Virus record (IMG/VR): IMGVR_UViG_3300036791_000907
Coordinates: 1-40,874 of that record
Reading direction: 5' to 3' (one strand)
DNA length: 40,874 nt
Source: a virus
The position numbers were made by a program, and so were the translations under genes. Shown in pieces: positions 14,991 to 22,309 of this stretch. The notes beneath the pieces are model-generated. The model ran no database searches and was not told the origin of the DNA. It was given only the letters and a program-made list of their open reading frames with translations. Position 1 is the first letter of the stretch; the number at the start of each line of letters is the position of its first letter.

Positions 14991-15731
14991 ATGAACGAGG
15001 TCACGCGCCTTGCGCCCGCGCAGGGCTTTGGCGATACCTTGATGAAGGTACTGGCCGACCCCAATATCTCAGCGGAAAAATTGCAGATCGTGCTGCAAGA
15101 GCAACGGGCGATTCTAGCCGATCTCCGCAAGGAAAGATTTCAAGCTGCGTTCGTTGCAATGTCTGCGGAGATGCCGAAGGTCAACAAGCACGGCATCGTG
15201 GACCTGACTACAAAAGATGGCCGCAAATTTGGCAGTTACAAGTTTGCGCGCTGGGAAGACATGGACGAGGCAATTCGTCCGATTTTGCAAAAATTCGGAT
15301 TTGCGCTGACATTCAGCGAGACACCTACAGCTAACTCGAACATCCAACTCCGAGGCGAGTTGATGCATACTGATGGTCATTTCATCAGTTCGGAACGGAC
15401 AATGCCGCCCGACAGGGGACCGGGACGCAATGATTTGCAAGCGCAAGGTAGCGCTATCAGTTACGCCAAGCGCTACCTAGCCGAGGAACTGTGCAACATC
15501 GTTCGCAAGGGCGAGGACGACGATGGCAGACGCGCGGTTCCCAAGCCGATAGCGCCCGATCAAGTCAAGGAATTGCAGACCCTGCTCAAAGCAATCAAGA
15601 CACAACCGGACACGTTCTTGCGCCTGTTCGTCACCGGCTGTGAGACTCTGGAGGATATTCAAGAACGCGACTACCCGCGTCTGATTAACGCGCTGAGGGA
15701 AAAGCAACGCAGCATGGAGCAAACAAAATGA
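14991..15731 (+). CDS. erf: ERF-family single-strand annealing protein
   Basis: The 246-residue product matches the ERF superfamily: an N-terminal helical region, F-x-A-A-F-V-A-M-S-A-E-M-P-K-V, the Y-K-F-A-R-W-E-D-M element, and the conserved G153-S-A-I-S-Y-A-K-R-Y162, followed by an acidic E-D-D-D stretch. ERF proteins form rings on single-stranded DNA and anneal complementary strands. A YqaJ exonuclease lies in the same operon at 16415, so the two probably form an exonuclease-annealase recombination pair. The stop overlaps the next ATG (ATGA). The C-terminal 80 residues may bind partners. Confidence 0.85.
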   Translation: MNEVTRLAPAQGFGDTLMKVLADPNISAEKLQIVLQEQRAILADLRKERFQAAFVAMSAEMPKVNKHGIVDLTTKDGRKFGSYKFARWEDMDEAIRPILQKFGFALTFSETPTANSNIQLRGELMHTDGHFISSERTMPPDRGPGRNDLQAQGSAISYAKRYLAEELCNIVRKGEDDDGRRAVPKPIAPDQVKELQTLLKAIKTQPDTFLRLFVTGCETLEDIQERDYPRLINALREKQRSMEQTK

Positions 15732-15949
15732 CCCTGGCCGCGTCTACGTTCGAGTTGGTGACACCAAAGCAAAACGATCAAGTTCCGCGCATGGCAATGG
15801 CGCGAGAAGCATTCGCCGAACTTGCCGCCAAACTGAACGGACTCTTGCCAGAAGGGCCGGATAAAACTCACGTCCTGCGAGTGGTTCGCGATGCTGCAAT
15901 GTGGGCAAACGTCGCGATCACACGGCAACCAGATGGATCGCCACGGTGA
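15728..15949 (+). CDS. Acb2/Tad1-type helical hairpin protein, possible anti-defence factor
   Basis: The 73-residue product has a helical hairpin at residues 25-65, R-E-A-F-A-E-L-A-A-K-L-N-G-L-L-P, then a turn with a charged P-D-K, then V-V-R-D-A-A-M58-W59-A-N61-V-A-I. This matches the small-phage-protein pattern I associate with the Acb2/Tad1 hairpin domain, whose characterised members sequester cyclic nucleotides from CBASS or Thoeris defence. The M-W-A-N-x-A-I core is the best-preserved part. Not all members are proven sponges, so the activity is inferred. It is translationally coupled to ERF (ATGA) and to the next gene (GTGA). Confidence 0.6.
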   Translation: MTLAASTFELVTPKQNDQVPRMAMAREAFAELAAKLNGLLPEGPDKTHVLRVVRDAAMWANVAITRQPDGSPR

Positions 15950-16170
15950 GAAAATCCTATCGTTACTCGGTCATCGGCTCGGGCGCTGAGGGTGCGACAT
16001 TCGAGACTAGCGGCACGGTCATGTGCGAGCTTATCGAAGCCTTTCCTCTCGCAATGCAAGAGACATTCCGGCAACTCACGAATGGCCGCGCCGTTTACGG
16101 TAATCCGGGTATTGGTTGTCGCGGGCCTTACGACATCCACCGCGTCACGATTGATCAGGTGCCACAATGA
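15946..16170 (+). CDS. Hypothetical small protein
   Basis: The 74-residue product starts with GTG overlapping the previous stop (GTGA) and ends overlapping the next ATG. It begins with a beta-like strand, R-K-S-Y-R-Y-S-V-I-G-S-G, then a helix (S-G-T-V-M-C-E-L-I-E-A-F-P-L-A-M), resembling a small alpha/beta fold. I do not recognise a family. Tight coupling places it in the recombination operon. Confidence 0.55.
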   Translation: MRKSYRYSVIGSGAEGATFETSGTVMCELIEAFPLAMQETFRQLTNGRAVYGNPGIGCRGPYDIHRVTIDQVPQ

Positions 16171-16418
16171 AAACCACAGTGACATTGATAGCAGCGCTGT
16201 TCTTGATGATCCCGACCACGGCGCAAGGGCAATACAACCAAAACCAAATGCAGCAAAATTTCCAGCGTCAGATGGAACAGATGCAGGAAAACTCCCGCAG
16301 ACAGCAGGACTACACGCAGCAACTGCTACTTGAGCAACAGCGCGAACAGTTTTGGGAACGGGAGTTTCAGGAACAGCGGCGAGAGCGCGGGAGGCGGTAT
16401 CGAGAGGATTGGGAATGA
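16167..16418 (+). CDS. Secreted glutamine-rich coiled-coil protein
   Basis: The 83-residue product has a clear signal peptide (M-K-T-T, hydrophobic L-I-A-A-L-F-L-M-I-P, then T-T-A-Q-G with likely cleavage near residue 21). The mature part is rich in glutamine, glutamate and arginine with heptad-like spacing, so a periplasmic coiled coil is likely. There is no lipobox cysteine, which argues against an Rz1-type spanin. An exported protein between recombination genes is unusual; superinfection exclusion or lysis are possible roles but are not shown. Starts and stops overlap both neighbours. Confidence 0.65.
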   Translation: MKTTVTLIAALFLMIPTTAQGQYNQNQMQQNFQRQMEQMQENSRRQQDYTQQLLLEQQREQFWEREFQEQRRERGRRYREDWE

Positions 16419-17095
16419 CGCAAATGAGCAAAATCCATCGCGTCGACCAGGGAACGGAGGAATGGCACCGACTGCGTATCGGCATGCCGACCGCAAGCAA
16501 CTTCGACAAAATCATCACACCCAAAACTGGTAAGCCGTCCACACAAGCACGCGGCTATATGTACCGCTTAATCGCTGAGCGGCTACTCAACGAGCAAATG
16601 GAGGACACAACCGGACGGATGGAGTGGGTTGAGCGGGGCAAGATTGAGCAACCGCACGCCGCCGCTCAACTTGAGTTCACCTATGACCTGAAATTGGAGC
16701 CGGTCGGGTTCGTCACTACTGATGATGGTCGACTCGGATGTTCGCCTGACATGCTTGTCGTAGATCGCCCCGAGGCGGTCGAGATCAAATGTCCCGCTCC
16801 CTGGACGCAAATCGGCTATCTGCTTGACGGCTTGGGTGACGACTACCGGCCACAGGTGCAAGGGCAGATTTTGATCGGCGAGTTCGAACGGGTCCATTTC
16901 TACAGTTGGCATCCTCGGATGCCGCCGTTCTATAGGCCAACGAATCGGGATGACAGGTACATTCGGATTCTGGAGCCACTTCTCCACGCCTTTTTGGACG
17001 AGCTGGAGCATGAAACCGAGCGCGCCCGTGGGATGGGCAGCTACGCGGCCTTCGTGCGGCACATCGAGCGATTAGACCCACTATGGGCGGTGTGA
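16415..17095 (+). CDS. YqaJ-type recombination exonuclease (lambda exonuclease fold)
   Basis: The 226-residue protein starts in an ATGA overlap. It shows the YqaJ family landmarks: E-E-W-H-R-L-R with P-T-A-S-N-F near residue 25-30, an acidic residue E78 in R-G-K-I-E, G-C-S-P-D112 and E123-I-K125, the PD-(D/E)xK catalytic set, then V-Q-G-Q near residue 145. Such 5'-3' exonucleases resect double-strand ends for an annealing protein, here the ERF protein upstream. No ATPase or helicase partner is present. It is the last gene of the coupled plus-strand chain. Confidence 0.88.
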   Translation: MTQMSKIHRVDQGTEEWHRLRIGMPTASNFDKIITPKTGKPSTQARGYMYRLIAERLLNEQMEDTTGRMEWVERGKIEQPHAAAQLEFTYDLKLEPVGFVTTDDGRLGCSPDMLVVDRPEAVEIKCPAPWTQIGYLLDGLGDDYRPQVQGQILIGEFERVHFYSWHPRMPPFYRPTNRDDRYIRILEPLLHAFLDELEHETERARGMGSYAAFVRHIERLDPLWAV

Positions 17096-17314
17096 TGGGA
17101 CATGCGGAACGGCTAATGGTTGACGGCCGGAACGCAGGCACGCCCGGCCGTCAGTCTGTCTGAATCGAAAGCTTACCGTGTCGGGGGGCTGGGAATGGCT
17201 TGCGAATCAGACACTCATTAGTCGAGGGCAAGGGCAGGAAGGTTCATCTCGGACTGAGTTTAAAGCCCACGCCGCTGCCCGTGCGGAGGCCGCCTGTGCG
17301 TTTTTTGAGCTAAA
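17096..17314. other. Intergenic region with a hairpin after the recombination operon
   Basis: A perfect 10-bp stem with a 13-base loop lies at 17121-17130 / 17144-17153. It is GC-rich but not followed by a T-run, so it may act as a transcript end-protecting hairpin rather than an intrinsic terminator. A T6 run at 17301-17306 is preceded only by weak, bulged pairing. A 22-codon frame at 17095-17163 starts in a TGATG overlap but spans the hairpin and is not convincing. Nothing else is seen. Confidence 0.5.
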
Positions 17315-17342
17315 TTGACCCTACGGTCCCCCATGCTACAAT
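17315..17342 (+). promoter_or_regulatory. Sigma70-like promoter for the HNH endonuclease gene
   Basis: TTGACC (17315-17320), a 16-base spacer and TACAAT (17337-17342) form the best consensus promoter seen in the window. The start site is expected near 17349, exactly at the base of a perfect hairpin. It gives the HNH gene its own transcript, separate from the upstream operon. Confidence 0.65.
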
Positions 17343-17348
17343 GCGCAA

Positions 17349-17377
17349 CGGCTGGACGCCCCATCAGCGTCCAGCCG
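17349..17377 (+). other. 5'-leader hairpin of the HNH endonuclease mRNA
   Basis: An 11-bp perfect stem (17349-17359 / 17367-17377) with loop CCCATCA begins at the predicted transcription start. The ribosome site AAGGAGG at 17399-17405 lies downstream and is not covered by the stem. Such a 5' hairpin could stabilise the mRNA. Confidence 0.6.
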
Positions 17378-17410
17378 CCACTTGACCCGCAACCTGATAA
17401 GGAGGTCGCG

Positions 17411-17875
17411 ATGCCCGCCCCCATAGATATCACCGGCCAGCGATTTGGACGATTAGTTGCTCTGGAGCGTCGAGGGACGAAAGGGGGCAACATTGCTTGG
17501 CTGTGTCAGTGTGACTGCAGCGGGACAGCCATTGTTTCTGGCGACCATCTCCGATCCGGGCATACACGGTCGTGCGGCTGTCGAAAGGGGACCATCACAC
17601 ACGGGTTAACAGGTACACCAACTTATGAAAGTTGGCGCGCTATGCGTGACCGTTGCACCAACTCTGCACGTGCGGGATTTAAATGGTATGGCGGACGTGG
17701 GATCAAAGTCTGTAAGCGCTGGCAAACATTTGTGAATTTTCTCTCTGACCTAGGGGAACGACCGCCTCAAATGACGCTGGAGAGAATTGACAATGACGGC
17801 AATTACGAGCCGGGGAACTGCTGTTGGGCCACCCGTTCAAAGCAGAATAAAAATCGCCGCCAAAAAGCAATTTAG
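17411..17875 (+). CDS. HNH-type homing endonuclease-like protein
   Basis: The 154-residue protein starts at an ATG with AAGGAGG six bases upstream. It has an N-terminal I-T-G-Q-R-F-G-R-L-V DNA-binding element, a cysteine cluster (C32-x-C34-x-C36 and a later C-G-C), then Y-x-S-W-R-A-M-R-D-R-C and Y-G-G-R-G-I, and near the end L-E-R-I-D-N-D-G-N-Y-E-P-G-N-C-C-W. This is the typical phage HNH/AP2-associated endonuclease layout. These genes are selfish mobile elements. It has its own promoter and hairpin leader and sits at the junction of the two operons; its last codons overlap the convergent gene. Confidence 0.85.
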   Translation: MPAPIDITGQRFGRLVALERRGTKGGNIAWLCQCDCSGTAIVSGDHLRSGHTRSCGCRKGTITHGLTGTPTYESWRAMRDRCTNSARAGFKWYGGRGIKVCKRWQTFVNFLSDLGERPPQMTLERIDNDGNYEPGNCCWATRSKQNKNRRQKAI

Positions 17876-18249
17876 CGTTGTGAAGCGAGCCAAACTGTCG
17901 GAACCACGATAATAGCGGCGTAAATCCCAAGTACGCCTAACCGCATTTCGTTAGGCTCTTGCAGGGCTATGAAAGCAAGCCAAATTCCACCTGCCACACC
18001 CACAAGAACTAATAATCTCGCGGCCAGAACAGCTGTGAGTACATTGATACTCGCAAGCATTCCCTGCCGCCAAGCCGCTCTCGTGATGGCCTCTTGCAAC
18101 AGCTCACGCTGCGTCGTCGGAATCGTCGGAGTCGTCGTCGAGTCCGTCGGGGGCGTCCATGATGGTGGGTCGGGCAATCTTCGCTCGTGTACCAGCTCCA
18201 TGCGAGAAGGCTTTGCTGTAATGGGCGACTGCACTTCCGGTTCTGGCAT
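17872..18249 (-). CDS. Two-span membrane protein, last gene of the structural operon
   Basis: The 125-residue product has a proline/threonine-rich N-terminal half and two hydrophobic helices near residues 65-90 and 98-120, with a short C-terminal tail. A holin-like or virion membrane-channel role is possible. The start at 18249 is supported by AAGGGGG about seven bases upstream, but this makes the first 146 bases overlap the 112-residue gene at 18104-18442 in another frame. A start at 18060 would give a 62-residue protein without that overlap. Stop codons of this and the HNH gene overlap tail to tail. Confidence 0.55.
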   Translation of the reverse strand: MPEPEVQSPITAKPSRMELVHERRLPDPPSWTPPTDSTTTPTIPTTQRELLQEAITRAAWRQGMLASINVLTAVLAARLLVLVGVAGGIWLAFIALQEPNEMRLGVLGIYAAIIVVPTVWLASQR

Positions 18250-18442
18250 TTTTCGCCCCCTTTGCAAGAGTTTGGAAGACTATTTGCAATCGGCCAATTG
18301 TATACAGCGCTTGGACCCGTTCGCGCGGAGGAATTGGCAAATGTTCAAGATCGGTTAGCACCCGTTCGATCTGCCGGTGGATGCGCGCATCGATGCTGTT
18401 GAGCGGGGTTATGTTACTGAACGGCTTCCTGGTCTTGTCCAT
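18104..18442 (-). CDS. Hypothetical protein with acidic C-terminus
   Basis: The 112-residue product has a helical N-terminal domain (R-I-H-R-Q-I-E-R-V-L-T-D-L-E-H, then Q-A-L-Y-T-I-G-R-L-Q) and ends in a run of aspartate and serine. It overlaps the preceding gene by 29 bases and the following membrane protein gene by up to 146 bases. Both frames look protein-like, so a genuine dual-coding segment is possible. No family is recognised. Confidence 0.55.
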   Translation of the reverse strand: MDKTRKPFSNITPLNSIDARIHRQIERVLTDLEHLPIPPRERVQALYTIGRLQIVFQTLAKGAKNARTGSAVAHYSKAFSHGAGTRAKIARPTIMDAPDGLDDDSDDSDDAA

Positions 18443-19415
18443 TTTGCTCCTCTTGGCGTTCCCGCGGAGCTTCCGCGCCTACCTGCCCGACAGCCTCGCC
18501 CGCCCCGCCCCCAAGAGCCGCAACGCTCCTCGCGCCCCCACCCCTTGCGAGGGCCGCTAGGGTGGCCAGCGTACCGGCACCAGCGCCGAGACCCCACGGA
18601 CCCGCTAGATGGTACAGCCCATAGCCCGAAAAAGGATAGTGCCAGTGCCAATGCAACGGCCGTACAGCGCCTGCGCGCTGCGCTAGGGCACTTCCGGCCA
18701 ACCCCCCGAGAGTTCCGCCTGCTAGGGCTTGGTAGCCCTTTTGCTGCAGGTAGTCTTCTGGACTTCCTTCGACGGGCTCGGCGGCTGCAACGGCAGCTCC
18801 GGTTGCGGCACGGGCGGGGAAGGACAGCGCCGCGCGCGCGGCGCCGGGAGGAGGATGACCGAGAAGCGCCGCCGACCTTTCCTCATTCGTCAGGCTCATT
18901 ACCGGCTTGCCGAGCGCCTGTGCTCGGGCCGAAAAAAGTTGCGAGGCGGCCGGTGTTCCGATCTGTCGTATTCTAGCCGCTTGTTGGGCGGGGGTCATGG
19001 CCCGCGCCGCGCGCGCGAGCTGAGCGGCGCGCGCAAGACCGGCGATCTCGGGTGCGGCGAACAGCGAACCGACTGCCCCAGTCAACCGTCCGGCCGTGCC
19101 CGTTCCGGTTCTTTCCGTCTCGTCCCGCACATCACGCAGCCATTTGCGAACCGTCTGCGGAACGGGGAGCTTGATGTTAGCGGCATGCTCGATCAACTGA
19201 CCGATGCCTTCGACAGGATCGTAGAGCGCACCTTGAACCACGCCGCGACCGAATGTGTATGCCCGATTTTCAGCGGGCGGCTTGGTTGTCTCGGCTGGCT
19301 TGGACTCACGCAGTTGTTTCTGCAACTGCTGCCATGCCTGCTGCTGCGTTGAGCCTTCCGGCCCCTCAACTTCGTATTCCTTGCCATCGGGCGAAGTGAA
19401 AACGAACGTAGGCAT
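18414..19415 (-). CDS. Internal virion / ejection-type protein
   Basis: The 333-residue protein opens with F-V-F-T-S-P-D-G-K-E-Y-E-V-E-G-P-E-G-S-T, an N-terminal motif I associate with internal or ejected virion proteins of short-tailed phages. The rest is alanine- and glycine-rich with several amphipathic or weakly hydrophobic stretches (about residues 115-150, 200-245 and 270-320), which suits a protein that inserts into membranes during genome delivery. A TGATG overlap couples it to the 964-residue gene. No catalytic motif is seen. Confidence 0.65.
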   Translation of the reverse strand: MPTFVFTSPDGKEYEVEGPEGSTQQQAWQQLQKQLRESKPAETTKPPAENRAYTFGRGVVQGALYDPVEGIGQLIEHAANIKLPVPQTVRKWLRDVRDETERTGTGTAGRLTGAVGSLFAAPEIAGLARAAQLARAARAMTPAQQAARIRQIGTPAASQLFSARAQALGKPVMSLTNEERSAALLGHPPPGAARAALSFPARAATGAAVAAAEPVEGSPEDYLQQKGYQALAGGTLGGLAGSALAQRAGAVRPLHWHWHYPFSGYGLYHLAGPWGLGAGAGTLATLAALARGGGARSVAALGGGAGEAVGQVGAEAPRERQEEQNGQDQEAVQ

Positions 19416-22309
19416 CAGCGCACTCGCACCTTCCAGCCTGCGCCAATGTCTTCTGCAGCAGGGGCTGTTACACCTCGCAATAATTGTTGAACGCGATCAC
19501 CGATACCAGGCGCACTGACATCCGCGTAATTGCCGAGCGCATCGCCACCAGGATCGGCATAGGCGCCCCCCTTCCCCGCTAGTTGCGGGCGACCGGCTAC
19601 AACACCAGCAGCGTAATCGCGTAGAAGCACACTCATCGGGTCTTTTCTTGCCCCGACACCGAGAACAGCGTTGTACTGCTGTTGCAGCACCAGCATACGA
19701 TCTTGGGCCATTTTTTGCATTTGCTGGAGCTGATCGATAACCGTGCTTTCATCGTTCCATTTGTAATCCAGGCCGTGATGGACTTCATTGCGATGGGTTA
19801 CGGTCGGAGCTGCGCCGCTTGTTGCGCGGACATATTCGGTTGCCACGGTTCCGAGAGCAACATCGAGTCGCTGAAACAACGCACGCTCCTCGGGGGACGT
19901 GCGAAGATTTCGGAAGAACGGCAAATCCCTCCCCAATTTTGAAGCGCCCAAATACTCTTTGAGCATTCCCGGATTGCGCCTCTCAACCTCCCGCAGCAAA
20001 TCAATCGCTTCACCAGCATGCAAATGCAGAGTAGCGACGGAAATGACATTCCTCGCGCCCTGGCCATTTGCCATGTTCTGTTTTGTTCGGGCGCGCACGG
20101 GGGCGGTAGCTGAATTGAAATTGGGATCGACCTTGCCGCCCAAGGCGATTAGACGCTTGAGAAATGTCTGGTTGTTCCAAGACGAGGAGGGAATGTTAAA
20201 ATCGCCGTCTACATATCCGCGCAGATCAGCGCTCAATTCAGTATTGACCTTCGACAATGCAGCGTAGACACCCTGACCCTTGATTTTCGGGTCTGCGATA
20301 ATCCTATCGATCTCTGACTCAATCTCGCTTGCTCGAGCACCATCAATAGCTCTGATGCTCTTGGGAATTTCACGCTGTTCTTGGAGCTTGATCGTGCCGT
20401 TAACCCTGCGCTGTGCGCGTCCGTCAACACCCGCCTCATCAAGCGGAAATGTCTGCCCGGTATACGGATTGACGTAGTCTCGCGCTTTTCTCAAAGCCTG
20501 CGATTCGCGCGGTTTCCACCCACGTCCATAGGCTAAATCTGCCTCATTGTCGGTCGGGGCCGTTGGTGCCGCTGCTGGTGCCGCCTGCGCGCGCGCAGCC
20601 TGTTCAGGCGGCGGGGTCACTGGGGCCATTGCACCATAAGGTCTGAGCGAAGGGCCGCCCGTTGCCGCTGGCTCGGCGGGGGCGCGCGCTTCGGCGGGGG
20701 CGCGTGCTTCGGCCGGGGCACCAGGCGCCGGTCTACGGGTTTCGGCAGGTGAAGGCGCGTCAGTCCTGGTTCCGGTATCTGCTTGTGCTAGGCGAATTGG
20801 CCGAAGGGCTGTCGGTTCTGCTATCTTTGCCGTTTCAGGAGCGGCTTCCGGCGGTTCTGTCGCTGCTGGGGTTTCCGGTTCTGCTGTAGCTTGCTGCGTC
20901 GGCGCCTCTGCCTCTGTTCGAGGCTCACCGGATTCGTCGGCGGCTTCGGGCTCGACACCGCCGGTTGTTTCAGGAGCGGCTTCTTCAGGTGCGGACGTGG
21001 TTTCCGGTTGTATTTCCCTCTCAGTCGGCCAGGCACGCTCTTTTTCGCCCGGTTCTGCCTCGGGTCTGGCCGGGAGCGTCCCGCTTGCAGAGGGTACGGT
21101 CGAAGCACCGCCAGTACCCGCACCGTATCCCTCTAGCGCCCCTCTGCCTTCGGCTTCCTCGCGTCGTGCTTTGCGTATTGTGATCAAATTTTTCTGGTGC
21201 TGGTCTTCCTTGAGCATTTGCGACCGCATCTTATTGACATCTTGGCCGTGTGCTTCGTTGTGCTGAATCACACGTATCGCTGCTGCAACACCGCCGGTCG
21301 CCATCACTGCCGGGATTTTTGTGTCGTGATACTTGGCCGCAATGCTCAGAAACGCATTTCTCAGCGCATCTTCGTCACCGGGGACGTTACGCCCCTTGGC
21401 ATCTTGGTGTGGCCCATAAGCGGCGACTGCTTCGCCATACTCACGGCCTTCCTGTTGTTGCTGGAAAACGAGTTGTTTCGACGCGAGCTGGAAATTAGCC
21501 AAGTTCATCGCAGCCGCATGTGTTTCCTGCGCGCGAACTGCGCGCCAGTAAGCGCCGGAATACTGCATTAATGCTAGACCCAGCGGGCCGGTGAAGCCTG
21601 AGCCCCACTGCGCGAAGCCACGACCAGCACCCATAATGATTTTGGCGAAGTCGCCTTGTTGCGGCATATGCGGGCCGGGAGCTACACCCGGATACTTTCT
21701 TGCCCCCTCTAAAATATAATCGTCTTTCCCCCAGGTATTGTGGGGCGCATTTCGAGGGGTGTTGATATAATTCTGGCCCTTTCCCTCCGTTGCCTCAGAC
21801 GTTTTGGCTTTTGGCGCGGGCGGTGGAGGTTCGATTGGTTTCTCGGCGCCCCTTATCGGCGAGGGCGGAAATTCTGGCGGTCGTGTCGGCTCAAAGGGCG
21901 TTGGTTGCCCCGGCAGTGTTTGTCTTTGTTGACCCGGCTGCTGCGTGCCAGCCTCAGTCAAGTAGTCCTGCGCGCCTGCAACGCTTGGTCTTTGCTCCCA
22001 AGCCTGCCTGGCTATCCCAAACAGCGGCGTAGGTCCCGGCATCAAAGACGATAGGAAAGACGCCAAGCCTCCCCCCGCCCCTCCTGGTGCCGCCGGGAAA
22101 AAGTTGGCGGCCCAATCGGATATACCGGGATTGTCGCGGCGGAAGAACGCTGGAGGAGGTCCTACCGTTTGCCCACCCGGCGGGTCCGAAAACGGCGGCC
22201 ATTGCTCTCGCGCAGATTCTTCTGGCGTCGGTCCAGCCGATACTGGCAGTGGTTGCCGCGCTGGCTGATCGTCCGGCTGATAGTTGTAGGCCAGGTCCTG
22301 CAGCGTCAT
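19415..22309 (-). CDS. Large internal virion protein
   Basis: The 964-residue product is the largest in the window. Residues about 1-190 are proline-rich and probably disordered; about 190-400 are helical (glutamine-rich near F-Q-Q-Q-Q-E-G-R-E-Y); about 400-620 are low-complexity proline/alanine/glutamate with a repeated A-P-A-E-A-R unit; the rest is a helical domain with no recognised catalytic motif. Size, composition and place between the lytic-domain protein and the N-terminal-motif protein fit the ejected core proteins of short-tailed phages. It is coupled to both neighbours by overlaps (ATGA and TGATG). Confidence 0.65.
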   Translation of the reverse strand: MTLQDLAYNYQPDDQPARQPLPVSAGPTPEESAREQWPPFSDPPGGQTVGPPPAFFRRDNPGISDWAANFFPAAPGGAGGGLASFLSSLMPGPTPLFGIARQAWEQRPSVAGAQDYLTEAGTQQPGQQRQTLPGQPTPFEPTRPPEFPPSPIRGAEKPIEPPPPAPKAKTSEATEGKGQNYINTPRNAPHNTWGKDDYILEGARKYPGVAPGPHMPQQGDFAKIIMGAGRGFAQWGSGFTGPLGLALMQYSGAYWRAVRAQETHAAAMNLANFQLASKQLVFQQQQEGREYGEAVAAYGPHQDAKGRNVPGDEDALRNAFLSIAAKYHDTKIPAVMATGGVAAAIRVIQHNEAHGQDVNKMRSQMLKEDQHQKNLITIRKARREEAEGRGALEGYGAGTGGASTVPSASGTLPARPEAEPGEKERAWPTEREIQPETTSAPEEAAPETTGGVEPEAADESGEPRTEAEAPTQQATAEPETPAATEPPEAAPETAKIAEPTALRPIRLAQADTGTRTDAPSPAETRRPAPGAPAEARAPAEARAPAEPAATGGPSLRPYGAMAPVTPPPEQAARAQAAPAAAPTAPTDNEADLAYGRGWKPRESQALRKARDYVNPYTGQTFPLDEAGVDGRAQRRVNGTIKLQEQREIPKSIRAIDGARASEIESEIDRIIADPKIKGQGVYAALSKVNTELSADLRGYVDGDFNIPSSSWNNQTFLKRLIALGGKVDPNFNSATAPVRARTKQNMANGQGARNVISVATLHLHAGEAIDLLREVERRNPGMLKEYLGASKLGRDLPFFRNLRTSPEERALFQRLDVALGTVATEYVRATSGAAPTVTHRNEVHHGLDYKWNDESTVIDQLQQMQKMAQDRMLVLQQQYNAVLGVGARKDPMSVLLRDYAAGVVAGRPQLAGKGGAYADPGGDALGNYADVSAPGIGDRVQQLLRGVTAPAAEDIGAGWKVRVR

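Noticed and set aside
17095-17163. A 22-codon frame starting in a TGATG overlap after the exonuclease
   Set aside because: It lacks a good ribosome site and lies across a perfect hairpin, with no protein-like features.
17270-17306. Intrinsic terminator ending in T6 at 17301-17306
   Set aside because: The preceding stem is short and bulged, so I cannot support more than a weak signal.
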